Below are positions 1 to 8,748 of a DNA stretch of 64,000 bases, one piece after another. Under the pieces are notes generated by a model. The model searched no databases. It was not told where the DNA came from and saw only the letters and a program-made list of their open reading frames with translations. Made by a program: the position numbers and the translations under genes. Origin of the DNA: Leifsonia sp. 71-9 (lineage in GTDB: Bacteria; Actinomycetota; Actinomycetes; Actinomycetales; Microbacteriaceae); the NCBI RefSeq assembly GCF_001898805.1, contig NZ_MKVJ01000002.1, positions 62,001 to 126,000 of the forward strand, in the 5' to 3' direction. Each line of letters opens with the position of its first letter. Position 1 is the first letter of the stretch.

Positions 1-1272
1 TCATCGACCTGGCGTGAGTTCCCGCCGCACGCGGGCCGCCTGCACGACCAGCGCCACGACCGCGGCCGCGGCGATCGCGACCGCGTAGCCGAGGACGGTC
101 GGCAGCAGACCGACCGTGGCGATCAGCTCGCCCGCGACCAGAGCGGGCACGCCGTACGCGAGGTAGCTGACCAGGAAGATCCCGGCGAACAGCTCGGCCC
201 GCTTGTCGTTCGGGGCCAGGGGGGCCAGGATGCGGAGCATCGCCGAGAAGCCGGCGCCGAACCCCGCGCCCGCCACCGTCGCTCCGGCGAACAGCAGCGG
301 CAGGACCGCGCCCGCGATCCCGGCGCCCGCCAGCACGATCCCCGCCACGATCGCGGCCATCGCCCAGACCGTGGTCCGGCGTGCGGGAGCGCGCGTCAGG
401 GCCAGGCCCGCGACGGCCCCGACCGCCGGCGGCACCGCGACGATCGCACCGTTCAGCAGACCGCTGTCGAGGTGGAAGACGCCGTGGAGGATGGAGGGCG
501 AGAGCCCGATGAACAGCCCCGCGAGCATCCAGGTGGCGAGGAAGAGCGGGATCGCCCCGACGAACTCGCTCCGTGCGGCGCGCGGGATGACCAGCCGCGG
601 CACGAGCGACCGCACCGCTCCTGGGCGGCGGCGGACCGTCTCCGGCGAGGCCGCGACCACGACGATCCCGGCGGCGAAGAGGAGCGCGAGCGTCACGAAG
701 ACGAGCACCGTCGGCGCGGACGCGAACTGCACGGCCAGGCCGGTGAAGAAGGCGCCGAGCGCGATCCCGCCGACGGGCGCCGTGCTGCCGATGGTCGCAC
801 CGAGCTTCTTCTGCTTCTCAGGAGCCAGCTCGACCAGAGCGGCCGTGAACGTGCTCATGGCCGCTCCGGTCGCGACTCCCTGCACCGAGCGCGCCGCGAT
901 GATCCAGCCGATGTCGGTCGCGAACAGGAACATCAGCATCGCCACGACCTGCAGCGCGAGCGCTCCGATGAGCACGGGACGGCGGCCGATATGGTCGGAG
1001 AGCGATCCCGCCACGAGCAGGGTGATCAGCAGCGTGACCGCGTAGATCGCGAAGGCGACCGTGAGCAGCCACGGCGCGAAGCCCCACTCCTGCTCGTAGA
1101 GCACGAAGAGCGGGCTCGGTGCGCCCACGGCGAGCGCGACCGCCACGAAGGCGAGGGCCGTCCCGGCGAAGGCCGCGACGGGCCGCAGCCGGAACCGGCG
1201 GCGGGAGGCCCGCACCGCGCCCGGGACGGCGGGGATGGAGCCGGTGGCGCTGAGCTCGTCCGCTGTGGTCAT
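1..1272 (-). CDS. MFS drug/metabolite exporter
   Basis: A 423-residue protein with about twelve hydrophobic segments, typical of a 12-helix major facilitator. The loop after the second helix carries the MFS signature (SLSDHIGRRPVL, near residues 90-101). The N-terminal ~30 residues are Arg-rich and cytoplasmic. It is divergent from the TetR gene at 1363 and a perfect inverted repeat lies 12 bases in front of its ATG, so it is almost certainly the target of that repressor. The stop codon (TGA, complement of bases 1-3) is the first base of the window, so the gene is complete. The substrate cannot be read from sequence; efflux of a toxic compound is inferred from the TetR pairing. Confidence 0.85.
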   Translation of the reverse strand: MTTADELSATGSIPAVPGAVRASRRRFRLRPVAAFAGTALAFVAVALAVGAPSPLFVLYEQEWGFAPWLLTVAFAIYAVTLLITLLVAGSLSDHIGRRPVLIGALALQVVAMLMFLFATDIGWIIAARSVQGVATGAAMSTFTAALVELAPEKQKKLGATIGSTAPVGGIALGAFFTGLAVQFASAPTVLVFVTLALLFAAGIVVVAASPETVRRRPGAVRSLVPRLVIPRAARSEFVGAIPLFLATWMLAGLFIGLSPSILHGVFHLDSGLLNGAIVAVPPAVGAVAGLALTRAPARRTTVWAMAAIVAGIVLAGAGIAGAVLPLLFAGATVAGAGFGAGFSAMLRILAPLAPNDKRAELFAGIFLVSYLAYGVPALVAGELIATVGLLPTVLGYAVAIAAAAVVALVVQAARVRRELTPGR

Positions 1273-1284
1273 GACTGCCTCCTT

Positions 1285-1304
1285 AAAGCAAATGCGGTTG
1301 CTTT
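1285..1304. promoter_or_regulatory. TetR operator 1 (MFS side)
   Basis: Perfect inverted repeat AAAGCAA-N6-TTGCTTT between the divergent MFS and tetR genes, overlapping the leader of the MFS gene. Same arms and same 6-nt spacer as operator 2, so both are probably bound by the TetR protein encoded at 1363. Confidence 0.75.
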
Positions 1305-1329
1305 TAGGGACTCTAGAGCCTCGATCGAG

Positions 1330-1353
1330 TTAAAGCAACAGGAATTGCTTTAA
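1330..1353. promoter_or_regulatory. TetR operator 2 (tetR side)
   Basis: Perfect inverted repeat TTAAAGCAA-N6-TTGCTTTAA (9-bp arms) ending 9 bases before the tetR ATG. It would block transcription into tetR, giving autoregulation. It is 45 bp centre-to-centre from operator 1. Confidence 0.8.
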
Positions 1354-1362
1354 GCTGTTCAC

Positions 1363-1917
1363 ATGTCCGGAACCACGATCGACGACGACGCCCCCAAGCG
1401 CACGGGGGGCCGCAGCGCCGCCGTCATCCACAACGTGCGCACCGCGGTCGAGGAGCTCGTGAAGGAGAAGGGCAGGGAGCGCGTCACTGTGCCGATGATC
1501 GCCGAGCGCGCGGGCGTCAACCCGACCAGCATCTACCGCCGCTGGGGCGACCTCCCCACGCTCATCAACGACATCGTCACCTACCAGCTCGACCCCGACC
1601 GCCCGATCGCGCAGACCGACAGCCTCCACGACGACCTCGTCGGCTGGGCGCGCGAGATCGCCGACCACTACCGAAAGCCGGTGAACGCCGCACTGCTCCG
1701 CGGCGGGGCGTCCAGCGCCGGCGAGCGCCAGTCCGACTGCCTCCGCAACCGCCGCGCCGAGGCGGGGATGCTGCTGGCACGCCATCCCGACGCCACCATC
1801 ACCGTGGACGACATCGTCGACGTCGTCGTCGCCCCGATCGTCTACCGGACGATCTTTCTGCCCTGGACCCTCGACGACACCCTCGCCGACCGTCTCGTGG
1901 CGCGACTCTTCCACTAG
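1363..1917 (+). CDS. TetR family repressor
   Basis: A 184-residue protein, the usual TetR length. An N-terminal helix-turn-helix is visible at about residues 40-65 (VPMIAERAGVNPTSIYRRWGD), with the Tyr-Arg-Arg-Trp of the recognition helix typical of the family; the rest is a ligand/dimer domain of the type that often ends TetR proteins such as TetR_C_16. It faces the MFS gene across a 90-bp gap holding two matching operators, so it most likely represses both the exporter and itself and is released by a ligand of the exporter. Confidence 0.88.
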   Translation: MSGTTIDDDAPKRTGGRSAAVIHNVRTAVEELVKEKGRERVTVPMIAERAGVNPTSIYRRWGDLPTLINDIVTYQLDPDRPIAQTDSLHDDLVGWAREIADHYRKPVNAALLRGGASSAGERQSDCLRNRRAEAGMLLARHPDATITVDDIVDVVVAPIVYRTIFLPWTLDDTLADRLVARLFH

Positions 1918-1955
1918 ACCCCGCAGAGCACCCTCCGCCCGGTCCGCCGGGGCGC

Positions 1956-1961
1956 TAGTCT
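1956..1961 (+). promoter_or_regulatory. -10 box (TAGTCT), leaderless azlC
   Basis: TAGTCT ends exactly 6 nt before the azlC ATG at 1968, and there is no Shine-Dalgarno between them. This is the spacing of leaderless actinobacterial transcripts and recurs in front of many genes in this window. Confidence 0.6.
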
Positions 1962-1967
1962 CGCAGG

Positions 1968-2708
1968 ATGGCCGGCGACCGCTCCCCCGAGGTCCGCGCC
2001 GCGGCGCGCTCGGGCTGGGCCGTGGGGCTCGCGACCGCGGCGTACGGGATCTCGTTCGGCGCCCTCGCCACCGCGTCCGGTCTCGACGTCTGGCAGACCT
2101 GCGTGCTCAGCCTCCTGATGTTCAGCGGAGGGTCGCAGTTCGCGCTGATCGGCGTCCTCGCCTCGGGCGGCACCGCGGCCGGCGGGACCGCCATCGCGAG
2201 TGCGGCCCTGCTGGGCGTGCGCAACTCGTTCTACGCCCTCCGGCTCTCCCGGATCATCGACCGCGGTTTCTGGCGCCGCACGGCGGCCGTGCAGCTCACG
2301 ATCGATGAGTCGACGGCCGTCGCGACGGCGCAGACCGATCCCCGGGCCCAGCGCGTGGGCTTCTGGATCACCGGCCTGGTCGTGTACATCGGCTGGAACC
2401 TGACGACGCTCGCCGGGGCGCTGCTCGGCAACCTCATCGGCGACGTGCGCGCCTACGGGCTGGACGCCGCGGCGGCCGCCGCCTTCCTCGGCCTCCTCTG
2501 GCCGCGGCTCAAGGCGCGGCAGACGCAGGCGGTCGCGGTCGCCGCCGGCTTCGTCGCCACCCTGCTGACCCCGTTCATCGTGCCCGGGCTCCCCGTGCTC
2601 GCCGCTGCCGCGGTCGCGATCGTCGTCGGAGTGCTCAACCTGTTCGGGAGGCGCGACGATCCGCCCCATCCCGAGGCCATCCCGATGGAGCGGGAGGTGG
2701 AGCCGTGA
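1968..2708 (+). CDS. azlC: AzlC family branched-chain amino acid exporter, large subunit
   Basis: A 246-residue membrane protein. The N-terminal part (WAVGLATAAYGISFGALA, then a segment ending FSGGSQFALIGV) is the AzlC/YgaZ signature region. About eight hydrophobic segments follow. AzlC works with the small AzlD subunit as a two-component exporter of branched-chain amino acids and analogues such as azaleucine. The azlD start overlaps its stop (GTGA at 2705), which is the normal arrangement. The ATG at 1968 is chosen because a TAGTCT -10 box ends 6 nt upstream. Confidence 0.88.
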   Translation: MAGDRSPEVRAAARSGWAVGLATAAYGISFGALATASGLDVWQTCVLSLLMFSGGSQFALIGVLASGGTAAGGTAIASAALLGVRNSFYALRLSRIIDRGFWRRTAAVQLTIDESTAVATAQTDPRAQRVGFWITGLVVYIGWNLTTLAGALLGNLIGDVRAYGLDAAAAAAFLGLLWPRLKARQTQAVAVAAGFVATLLTPFIVPGLPVLAAAAVAIVVGVLNLFGRRDDPPHPEAIPMEREVEP

Positions 2709-3010
2709 CCACCTGGAACATCATCCTGCTGGCGTCCATCGCCGTGCTCGCCCTCAAGGCGGTCGGCTGGCTCGTGCCGCCCAAGGCGCTCGACCACCCG
2801 ACCGTCGCGCGCGTCAGCGACCTGCTGACCGCTGCCCTCCTGGCTGCGCTCATCGCGGTCCAGACCTTCGGGGCCGGGCAGTCGCTCCAGCTCGACGCCC
2901 GCCTGCCCGCCGTCGCGATCGCCGCCGGCCTCTACGCCCTGCGGGTGCCGTTCATCGTGGTGGTGCCGGCCGCGGCGGTCGTCGCCGCGCTCATCCGCCT
3001 GTTCACCTGA
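2705..3010 (+). CDS. azlD: AzlD family small exporter subunit
   Basis: A 101-residue protein with three to four hydrophobic helices, matching AzlD length. It starts with GTG inside the azlC stop (4-nt overlap), so translation is coupled. AzlD partners AzlC in branched-chain amino acid export. The motif around residues 20-30 (VGWLVPPKALDHP) resembles the conserved loop of the family. No other function is suggested by the surroundings. Confidence 0.87.
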   Translation: MTTWNIILLASIAVLALKAVGWLVPPKALDHPTVARVSDLLTAALLAALIAVQTFGAGQSLQLDARLPAVAIAAGLYALRVPFIVVVPAAAVVAALIRLFT

Positions 3011-3042
3011 GGTCCGCGGCCGCCGGTGTCGGAGGCGTTTCG

Positions 3043-3048
3043 TACAGT
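3043..3048 (+). promoter_or_regulatory. -10 box (TACAGT), leaderless
   Basis: TACAGT ends 6 nt before the GTG at 3055, with no ribosome binding site between; predicted leaderless start. Confidence 0.55.
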
Positions 3049-3054
3049 TTCGCC

Positions 3055-3465
3055 GTGACCGCATCCTGGCATCCCGTGGCGAACGCCCACCCCACCGAGT
3101 GGGTGCTGCGGCAGGGCGCGGCGGGCGCGGCCTACGCGGTGGTCCGCCGCTTCGCGTTCGGCGACGCCGGCCGGCCGGAGGTCTGGTACCGCGTCGTCAC
3201 CTGGGCCGCCTCCTCCACCGAGCGCGAGCTGATCGGCTGGTGCCGCACCCTCGAGGCCGCCGCGAAGGTCGCGTGGGACTACCGCTGCGCGTCGGAGTCG
3301 TGGCGGCACCACATGGCGTCGCGGAGGGTGGAGGCCGCCGCGATGGCGGCGCAGCGTCCACGCGCTGCCGAGTTGGTGCGCTTCTACCGGGCGGCGATGC
3401 GGCGGGATGCGGCGGCCGGGCGATCGCGCGCGATGGCCTCCCGCGAGGCCGATCCCGTACGCTGA
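3055..3465 (+). CDS. hypothetical protein
   Basis: A 136-residue protein I do not recognise. It is rich in Trp, Arg and Ala; the N-terminal half looks like a small mixed alpha/beta domain (a strand-rich VLRQG...YAVVRRFAFG segment, then a Trp-containing VWYRVVTWA strand), and the C-terminal ~40 residues are a basic helix. No signal peptide or membrane segment. The GTG start is supported by a TACAGT box 6 nt upstream. Codon use matches its neighbours, so there is no sign of recent transfer. Confidence 0.6.
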   Translation: MTASWHPVANAHPTEWVLRQGAAGAAYAVVRRFAFGDAGRPEVWYRVVTWAASSTERELIGWCRTLEAAAKVAWDYRCASESWRHHMASRRVEAAAMAAQRPRAAELVRFYRAAMRRDAAAGRSRAMASREADPVR

Positions 3466-3516
3466 GGGCAGTCTCGACCGGGTCGGCCGGCCGGCCGGAC
3501 GTGAAGGGGGAACACC

Positions 3517-3738
3517 ATGGGCATCGCATTCCCGGAGGGGTCGGTCTCGGTCACGACCGCGGACGGCGACATCGTCATCCTGCGCATCTGCGATCTGTGC
3601 GGTGCGGCCGTCGTCGAAGCCGAGGGCACCGACCTCGCGTTCCACAAGCGCTGGCACCGGCTCACCGGTTCGGCCAACTGGGTCGACCCCGCGACCGGCA
3701 ACCTCCACGGTCCCGGGAACCCGCTCAGCCCCCGCTGA
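3517..3738 (+). CDS. small C2H2-like zinc-finger protein
   Basis: A 73-residue protein with the pattern C-x2-C-x14-H-x3-H (CDLC ... FHKRWH, about residues 26-48), a single zinc-binding unit. Short proteins with CxxCG...H-x3-H occur widely in actinobacteria and their phages with unknown role; the zinc ligands are seen, the function is not. The ATG follows GAAGGGGGAACACC, an acceptable ribosome site. Its last 14 bases overlap the 3' end of the convergent GntR gene. Confidence 0.6.
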   Translation: MGIAFPEGSVSVTTADGDIVILRICDLCGAAVVEAEGTDLAFHKRWHRLTGSANWVDPATGNLHGPGNPLSPR

Positions 3739-4384
3739 CCGCCCGTTCCGCGTCGTCCAGCATGTGCTCGACGATCTCGGCGGCGCGGTCGTCGTGCGCG
3801 CGGAGCGCCGCGGCGAACGCGAGCACCCGCTCGCGCGTCAGGACCTCCGCCGCGCACGGAGCCAGCCGCAGGTAGCGCAGCACGCGCAGGTGGACCGTGT
3901 CCACCGCTTCGACGAGCACCCCGTTGGGCAGCGCGTCGAGCACGACCTGCACGATGCGGACGAACACGTCGACCGGGTTCTGGTCGCGGCCGCGCTCGAG
4001 CCGACCGGCGAGCAGCCCGATCTCGAGCTCGGCGTCGGCGTCCAGACCGGCCATGCCCGCGCGGATGGCGTCCGGGTAGAGCCGGCGGAGCACGTGGATC
4101 GCGTCGCCGGCCTCGGCTTGTTCGAGGGGGGCCACGATCGTGTACCGGTTGGGCGAGGTCTGGACGAGGCCGATGCTGCCGAGCTTGCCGAGCGCCTCCC
4201 GGACCGGCGTGCGGGACACGCGCATCCAGGCGGTGAGCTCGGCGTCCTTCAGGCGCGACCCCGGTTCCAGGGAGCCGTCCATGATGCGTTCGAGCAGGAG
4301 CTCGAAGACATCGTTGCGCAGGAGCCTGCGGTCGGCGGAGCGGGACGGGACGAGACGGTGGTCGGTGACGCTGTCGAGGGTCAT
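3725..4384 (-). CDS. GntR family regulator (FCD/FadR type)
   Basis: A 219-residue protein with an N-terminal winged helix (residues ~18-75; LKDAELTAWMRVSRTPVREALGKL is the recognition region split by SRTPVREAL, the GntR signature) and an all-helical C-terminal FCD ligand domain. It stands alone, convergent with the small zinc-finger gene, so its target is not obvious; autoregulation or control of a distant operon is possible. FCD regulators usually sense organic acids or sugar acids. Confidence 0.85.
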   Translation of the reverse strand: MTLDSVTDHRLVPSRSADRRLLRNDVFELLLERIMDGSLEPGSRLKDAELTAWMRVSRTPVREALGKLGSIGLVQTSPNRYTIVAPLEQAEAGDAIHVLRRLYPDAIRAGMAGLDADAELEIGLLAGRLERGRDQNPVDVFVRIVQVVLDALPNGVLVEAVDTVHLRVLRYLRLAPCAAEVLTRERVLAFAAALRAHDDRAAEIVEHMLDDAERAVSGG

Positions 4385-4589
4385 GTCGTACTTTCGCCGG
4401 GTGAGGCGGATAGGATGCGGGTACCCTGATATATGTTTAGTTCACTTGGGGTGCATCCGTCAAAACAAACTTTTCGGTACGTGATTCCACGGTCTCGGAA
4501 TCCGTGGAGGCCCCGATGCCGCGCCGGCGGCGCCCTCATAGGGTTGACCTAGGTTTTCGGCCAGGGGGACACCACCAGGGGGATACCGA
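4385..4589. other. intergenic region with putative GntR-gene promoter
   Basis: No gene is visible here. On the minus strand TTGACG (complement of 4458-4463) lies 18 nt from TAAACA and next to an AT-rich TGATATATG stretch near 4428, a plausible promoter and operator for the GntR gene starting at 4384. A short inverted repeat CCACGG...CCGTGG spans about 4487-4507. Nothing else is supported. Confidence 0.4.
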
Positions 4590-4622
4590 AAGGGCCGGAG
4601 CGACATCGTCGCTCCGGCCCTT
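4590..4622. terminator. terminator of the CUT2 sugar importer operon
   Basis: Perfect 15-bp inverted repeat AAGGGCCGGAGCGAC with a 3-nt loop, 35 bases past the stop of the binding-protein gene. On the minus strand the stem is followed by a short T run (TTT). Confidence 0.85.
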
Positions 4623-4657
4623 CTCGCCTTCCCGCCTCTCGGCGGGCGAGACCGGTG

Positions 4658-5752
4658 TTACTTGGTCAGCGGCTCCAGGGTCGGGTCGTTGGCGTACGCC
4701 TCCGCCGCGTTCTCCTTGGTCACGACGACCGGGGTGAGCAGGTAGGCCGGGACGACCTTCTTGCCGTTGTCGTACGACTTGTCGTCGTTCGTCTTCGGCT
4801 TCTCGCCCTTCTGCAGCGAGGAGACCATCGCGACGGCCTGCTTCACGAGGTTGCGGGTGTCCTTGTTGATGGTCGAGTACTGCACGCCGGCCATGATCGA
4901 CTTGACCGACTCGGCCTCCGAGTCCTGTCCGGTCACGACGGGGACGGGCTTGCCCGCACCCTGAACCGAGGTGATGATCGCGCGAGCGAGGGTGTCGTTC
5001 GGCGACAGGACGCCGTCGAGCTCGGTCGACGCGTAGTTGGCCGCGAGGAGGTTGTCCATGCGGGTCTGCGCGTTCGCCGGCAGCCAGCCCTGGGTGGCGG
5101 TCTGCTTGATGTCGGTCTGGCCCGAGACGACCTTCAGGGTGCCGTCGTCGATCTTCGGCTTGAGGATCTTCATGGCGCCGTCGAAGAAGACCTTCGAGTT
5201 CGCGTCGTCCGGCGAGCCGGAGAAGAGCTCGATGTTGTACGTCTTCTTGTCCGGGAAGCGCTTCTTCATCCCGTCGAGGAGGGCCTGGCCCTGCAGCTCG
5301 CCGACCTTCTCGTTGTCGTACGCGACGTAGTAGTCGACGTCCTTCGTGTTGAGGATCAGGCGGTCGTAGGCGATGACCACGGCGCCGGCGTCGTGCGCGG
5401 CCTTGGCCTGGGCGGCCAGCTGGCCACCGTCGACGGCGCCGATGATGACGACCTTCGCGCCGTTGGTGATCATCGACTGGATCTGCGACTGCTGGTCGGC
5501 GACGGCGCCCGAGGCACCGGCGTACTGCACGTCGCCCTTGAAGCCGGCGTCCTTGAGGTCGTTGGTGAAGAGGTCACCGGCGAGCACCCAGTTCTCCGAC
5601 GTCTTGGTCGGGAGGGCGACGCCGATGGTGGCGCCCTTGTCGAAGCCGGCGGCCGTCGACGAGCCGGTCGAGCCGTCACGGCTCGAGCAACCCGTCAGGG
5701 CGAGCGCGGCGGCAGCTGCGACAGCCACTGTCGCGAGTGCGAATTTGCGCAT
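4658..5752 (-). CDS. chvE: sugar ABC transporter substrate-binding lipoprotein (ChvE-like)
   Basis: A 364-residue secreted lipoprotein: signal peptide with lipobox LTGC (Cys at about residue 22), then a Peripla_BP_4 type I fold (ATIGVALPTKTSENW, then DQQSQIQSMITNGAKV and a VIAYDRLI stretch). This is the ChvE/XylF-like class used with MmsA/GguA and MmsB/GguB for import of aldoses such as xylose, glucose, galactose or arabinose. It is the last gene of a three-gene operon, 48 nt after the permease gene, and is followed by a strong terminator. The exact sugar cannot be read from sequence. Confidence 0.9.
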   Translation of the reverse strand: MRKFALATVAVAAAAALALTGCSSRDGSTGSSTAAGFDKGATIGVALPTKTSENWVLAGDLFTNDLKDAGFKGDVQYAGASGAVADQQSQIQSMITNGAKVVIIGAVDGGQLAAQAKAAHDAGAVVIAYDRLILNTKDVDYYVAYDNEKVGELQGQALLDGMKKRFPDKKTYNIELFSGSPDDANSKVFFDGAMKILKPKIDDGTLKVVSGQTDIKQTATQGWLPANAQTRMDNLLAANYASTELDGVLSPNDTLARAIITSVQGAGKPVPVVTGQDSEAESVKSIMAGVQYSTINKDTRNLVKQAVAMVSSLQKGEKPKTNDDKSYDNGKKVVPAYLLTPVVVTKENAAEAYANDPTLEPLTK

Positions 5753-5800
5753 GGCGTTTCTACTTTCTGTGTGTTGGATGGTGCAGGTGTGAGGTGGAAG

Positions 5801-7144
5801 TCAGTTCGTCAGTGAACGGGACGAGGCCTCGGCGGAGTCGTCCGAGGGGACGACGGCGGGCTCGTCGGCGCCGATCGCGTCGGCCTCCTGCTTCTTGCCG
5901 CCGCCGAACATCCGGCCGATCAAGGAGGGGCCGCCGCGGCGCTTGGAGTAGACGTCGATGCCGACCGCGATGAGGAGCACGAGGCCCTTGATGATCTGGA
6001 CCTTGTCGGTCGTGACGCCGAGCAGCTGGAGGCCGTTGTTGAGCACCGCGATGACCAGACCACCGACGATGGAGCCGGCGACCGTTCCGATGCCGCCCGA
6101 GACCGCGGCGCCACCGATGAAGACGGCGGCGATCGCGTCGAGCTCCCAGCCGAGGCCGTCCTGCGGGCCGGAGGAGACCGACCGCGCGACGGAGATCATG
6201 CCGGCCAGTGCGGCGAGCACGGACATGTTCATCATGACGAAGAAGTTGATCCGCTTGATCTTGACGCCGGAGAGCTCGGCCGCGTGCCAGTTGCCGCCGA
6301 CCGCGTAGATGTGGCGGCCGAAGATCGTGCTGCGGGTGACGAACGAGTACAGGATGATCAGCACGCCGAGGATGACGCCGGCGACGGGGAACGAGGTCCC
6401 GACGCGACCGCCCGCGAAGACGAAGGTGAAGTAGATCACGACGGCGCCGAGCACGATCACCTTGAACACGCTGACCCAGAGGGGCGCCTTCTCGGAGCCC
6501 ATCTTCGTCTGGTTGCGGCGGGTGCGGACCTCGATCAGCACGATCGCGATCACGATGATGAGGCCGAGCAGCAGGGTCGAGTTGTTGAAGCCGGTGTCCG
6601 GGCCCCACTCGGGCAGGAAGCCGCCGCCGATGTAGGTGAAGCCGTCCGGCACGGGGATGGTGTTGGCGTTTCCGATGAACTGGTTGAGGCCGCGGAAGAT
6701 GAGCATGCCGGCCAGCGTCACGATGAACGCGGGGACGCCCACGTAGGCGACCCACCAGCCCTGCCAGGCGCCGATCACGGCTCCGAGCACGAGACCGAGG
6801 ACCACCGCGAGCGGCCAGGGCATGTTCCATTGCGTCATCGCCTGCGCCACCACGATGCCGACCACCGCCGCGACCGAGCCGACCGACAGGTCGATGTGGC
6901 CGGCGATGATGACCATCACCATGCCGATCGCGAGGATCAGCACGTAGGTGTTCTGGTTGACCAGGTTGATGAGGTTCACCGGGTCGAGCGTCTTGCCGCC
7001 GGTCATGATCTCGAAGAACACGACGATGACGACGAGCGCGCCCAGGATGCCGAACTGACGTCCGGTGGACTGGCCGTTGCCGAACATCTTGCCGAGGTCG
7101 CGGATACCCCCGGACTTCTTCTTCTCGGGAATCTGTGTGGTCAT
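5801..7144 (-). CDS. mmsB: multiple-monosaccharide ABC transporter permease
   Basis: A 447-residue inner-membrane permease of the CUT2 class (BPD_transp_2). It has about ten to eleven membrane segments and the family motif GHIDLSVGSVAA near residues 95-106. It is longer than XylH (~390), which fits the GguB/MmsB subgroup with its inserted cytoplasmic loop (around residues 215-250). The ATG at 7144 is used because it begins a natural MTTQIPEKKK N-terminus and sits 2 nt after the stop of the ATPase gene; longer readings are Arg/His-rich non-protein. Confidence 0.9.
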   Translation of the reverse strand: MTTQIPEKKKSGGIRDLGKMFGNGQSTGRQFGILGALVVIVVFFEIMTGGKTLDPVNLINLVNQNTYVLILAIGMVMVIIAGHIDLSVGSVAAVVGIVVAQAMTQWNMPWPLAVVLGLVLGAVIGAWQGWWVAYVGVPAFIVTLAGMLIFRGLNQFIGNANTIPVPDGFTYIGGGFLPEWGPDTGFNNSTLLLGLIIVIAIVLIEVRTRRNQTKMGSEKAPLWVSVFKVIVLGAVVIYFTFVFAGGRVGTSFPVAGVILGVLIILYSFVTRSTIFGRHIYAVGGNWHAAELSGVKIKRINFFVMMNMSVLAALAGMISVARSVSSGPQDGLGWELDAIAAVFIGGAAVSGGIGTVAGSIVGGLVIAVLNNGLQLLGVTTDKVQIIKGLVLLIAVGIDVYSKRRGGPSLIGRMFGGGKKQEADAIGADEPAVVPSDDSAEASSRSLTN

Positions 7145-7146
7145 GA

Positions 7147-8694
7147 TTATGCGGTCACCCTCTTCTTGGCGGATGTCATGCTCTTCAGGAGCGTCTCGGG
7201 GGTCGCCTCCGCGATCGGGAGTTCGTTGGTGATCTGACCCTCGAAGATCGTGTAGATGCGGTCGGAGATCCCGAGGAGCTCGGGCAGCTCGGAGGAGATG
7301 ACGACGACGCCCTTCCCCTGAGCGGCGAGCTCCTGGATGATCCCGTAGATCTCGTACTTGGCCCCGACGTCGATGCCGCGGGTGGGCTCGTCGAGGATGA
7401 GCAGGTCGGGGTCGGTGAACATCCACCGGGCCAGGACGACCTTCTGCTGGTTGCCGCCGGAGAGCGTGCTGACGCCGCGGTCGACGTCCGGCGTCTTGAT
7501 CCGCAGGCTCTTGCGGTACTGCTCGGCGACCGCGTACTCCTGCAGGTCGTCGACGACGCCGCGCTTCGCGATCTTGGTGAGCTTGGCCGCGACGATCGAC
7601 TCCTTGATGTCGTCGAGGAGGTTGAGGCCGAGCACCTTGCGGTCCTCGCTCACGTAGGCCATGCCGTTGTCGATCGCCTCGGAGACGTTGCGGACCTGGA
7701 TCTGCCGGCCGTCCTTGTAGATCTCGCCCGAGATGAAGTTGCCGTAGGAGCGGCCGAAGACGCTCATGGCGAGCTCGGTGCGGCCGGCGCCCATCAGCCC
7801 GGCGAAGCCCACGATCTCGCCGCGGCGGACGGAGAAGCTCGAGTTCTTGACGACGAGGCGGTCGGCGACCTGCGGGTGCTGGACGACCCAGTCGCGCACC
7901 TCGAAGAAGGTCTCGCCGATGTTCGGGGTGCGCTCCGGGAAGCGGCTCTCGAGCGTGCGGCCGACCATCCCGCGGATGATGCGGTCCTCGTCGACGCCGT
8001 CGGCCTTGACGTTCAGCGTCTCGATGCTGTGGCCGTCGCGGATGATCGTGATCTCGTCGGCGACGCGCTCGATCTCGTTGAGCTTGTGGCTGATGATGAT
8101 CGAGCTGATGCCCTTGCTCTTGAGCCCGAGGATCAGGTCGAGCAGGTGGGCCGACTCGGCCTCGTTCAGCGCGGCGGTGGGCTCGTCGAGGATGAGCAGC
8201 TTCACCGACTTGTTGAGCGCCTTGGCGATCTCGACCAGCTGCTGCTTGCCGACGCCGATGTTCTTGATCTGCGTCTCGGGGTCGTCGGTGAGGCCGACGC
8301 GGGCGAGCAGCTCGACCGCGCGCTTCTTGGCCTCGTTCCAGTCGATGACGCCCCAGCGGCGCGGCTCGTTGCCGAGGAAGATGTTCTCGGTGATCGAGAG
8401 CTCGGGGATGAGGGCGAGCTCCTGGTGGATGATCACGATGCCCTGCTGCTCGCTGGACTTGATGTCCTTGAAGCGCATGACCTCGCCCTGGTAGACGATG
8501 TCGCCGGAGTAGGTCCCGTACGGGTAGACGCCCGAGAGGACCTTCATGAGGGTGGACTTGCCTGCACCGTTCTCGCCGCAGATCGCGTGGATCTCATCGG
8601 CCTTGACGGTCAGGGACACATCCTCCAGCGCTTTGACACCGGGGAACTCCTTGGTGATCGCGCGCATCTCGAGGATGACTGCGTTCGACGACAT
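7147..8694 (-). CDS. mmsA: multiple-monosaccharide ABC transporter ATPase
   Basis: A 515-residue double ATPase of the CUT2 type. The first half has Walker [10 protein letters not shown] (near residue 40), Walker [12 protein letters not shown] and the second half ends with [14 protein letters not shown] plus [12 protein letters not shown]. It energises import through MmsB. First gene of the operon: AAGGAGCG precedes the ATG, and a promoter plus dyad lie upstream. Length and two-domain layout match GguA/XylG/MmsA. Confidence 0.92.
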   Translation of the reverse strand: MSSNAVILEMRAITKEFPGVKALEDVSLTVKADEIHAICGENGAGKSTLMKVLSGVYPYGTYSGDIVYQGEVMRFKDIKSSEQQGIVIIHQELALIPELSITENIFLGNEPRRWGVIDWNEAKKRAVELLARVGLTDDPETQIKNIGVGKQQLVEIAKALNKSVKLLILDEPTAALNEAESAHLLDLILGLKSKGISSIIISHKLNEIERVADEITIIRDGHSIETLNVKADGVDEDRIIRGMVGRTLESRFPERTPNIGETFFEVRDWVVQHPQVADRLVVKNSSFSVRRGEIVGFAGLMGAGRTELAMSVFGRSYGNFISGEIYKDGRQIQVRNVSEAIDNGMAYVSEDRKVLGLNLLDDIKESIVAAKLTKIAKRGVVDDLQEYAVAEQYRKSLRIKTPDVDRGVSTLSGGNQQKVVLARWMFTDPDLLILDEPTRGIDVGAKYEIYGIIQELAAQGKGVVVISSELPELLGISDRIYTIFEGQITNELPIAEATPETLLKSMTSAKKRVTA

Positions 8695-8722
8695 CGTCGC
8701 TCCTTGGTTTCGGATTCCTGCC

Positions 8723-8742
8723 GCACATGTTCGGTCATGTGC
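8723..8742. promoter_or_regulatory. putative ROK-regulator operator
   Basis: Perfect inverted repeat GCACATG-N6-CATGTGC just downstream of the predicted -10 box of the sugar importer operon and upstream of its first gene. Position suits a repressor roadblock; the ROK protein encoded next door is the obvious candidate. Confidence 0.6.
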
Positions 8743-8748
8743 CTAAGT

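Noticed and set aside
4480-4580. TTGACC at about 4543 as a promoter toward the right
   Set aside because: No -10 at suitable spacing and it would run into the convergent sugar operon terminator with no gene to serve.
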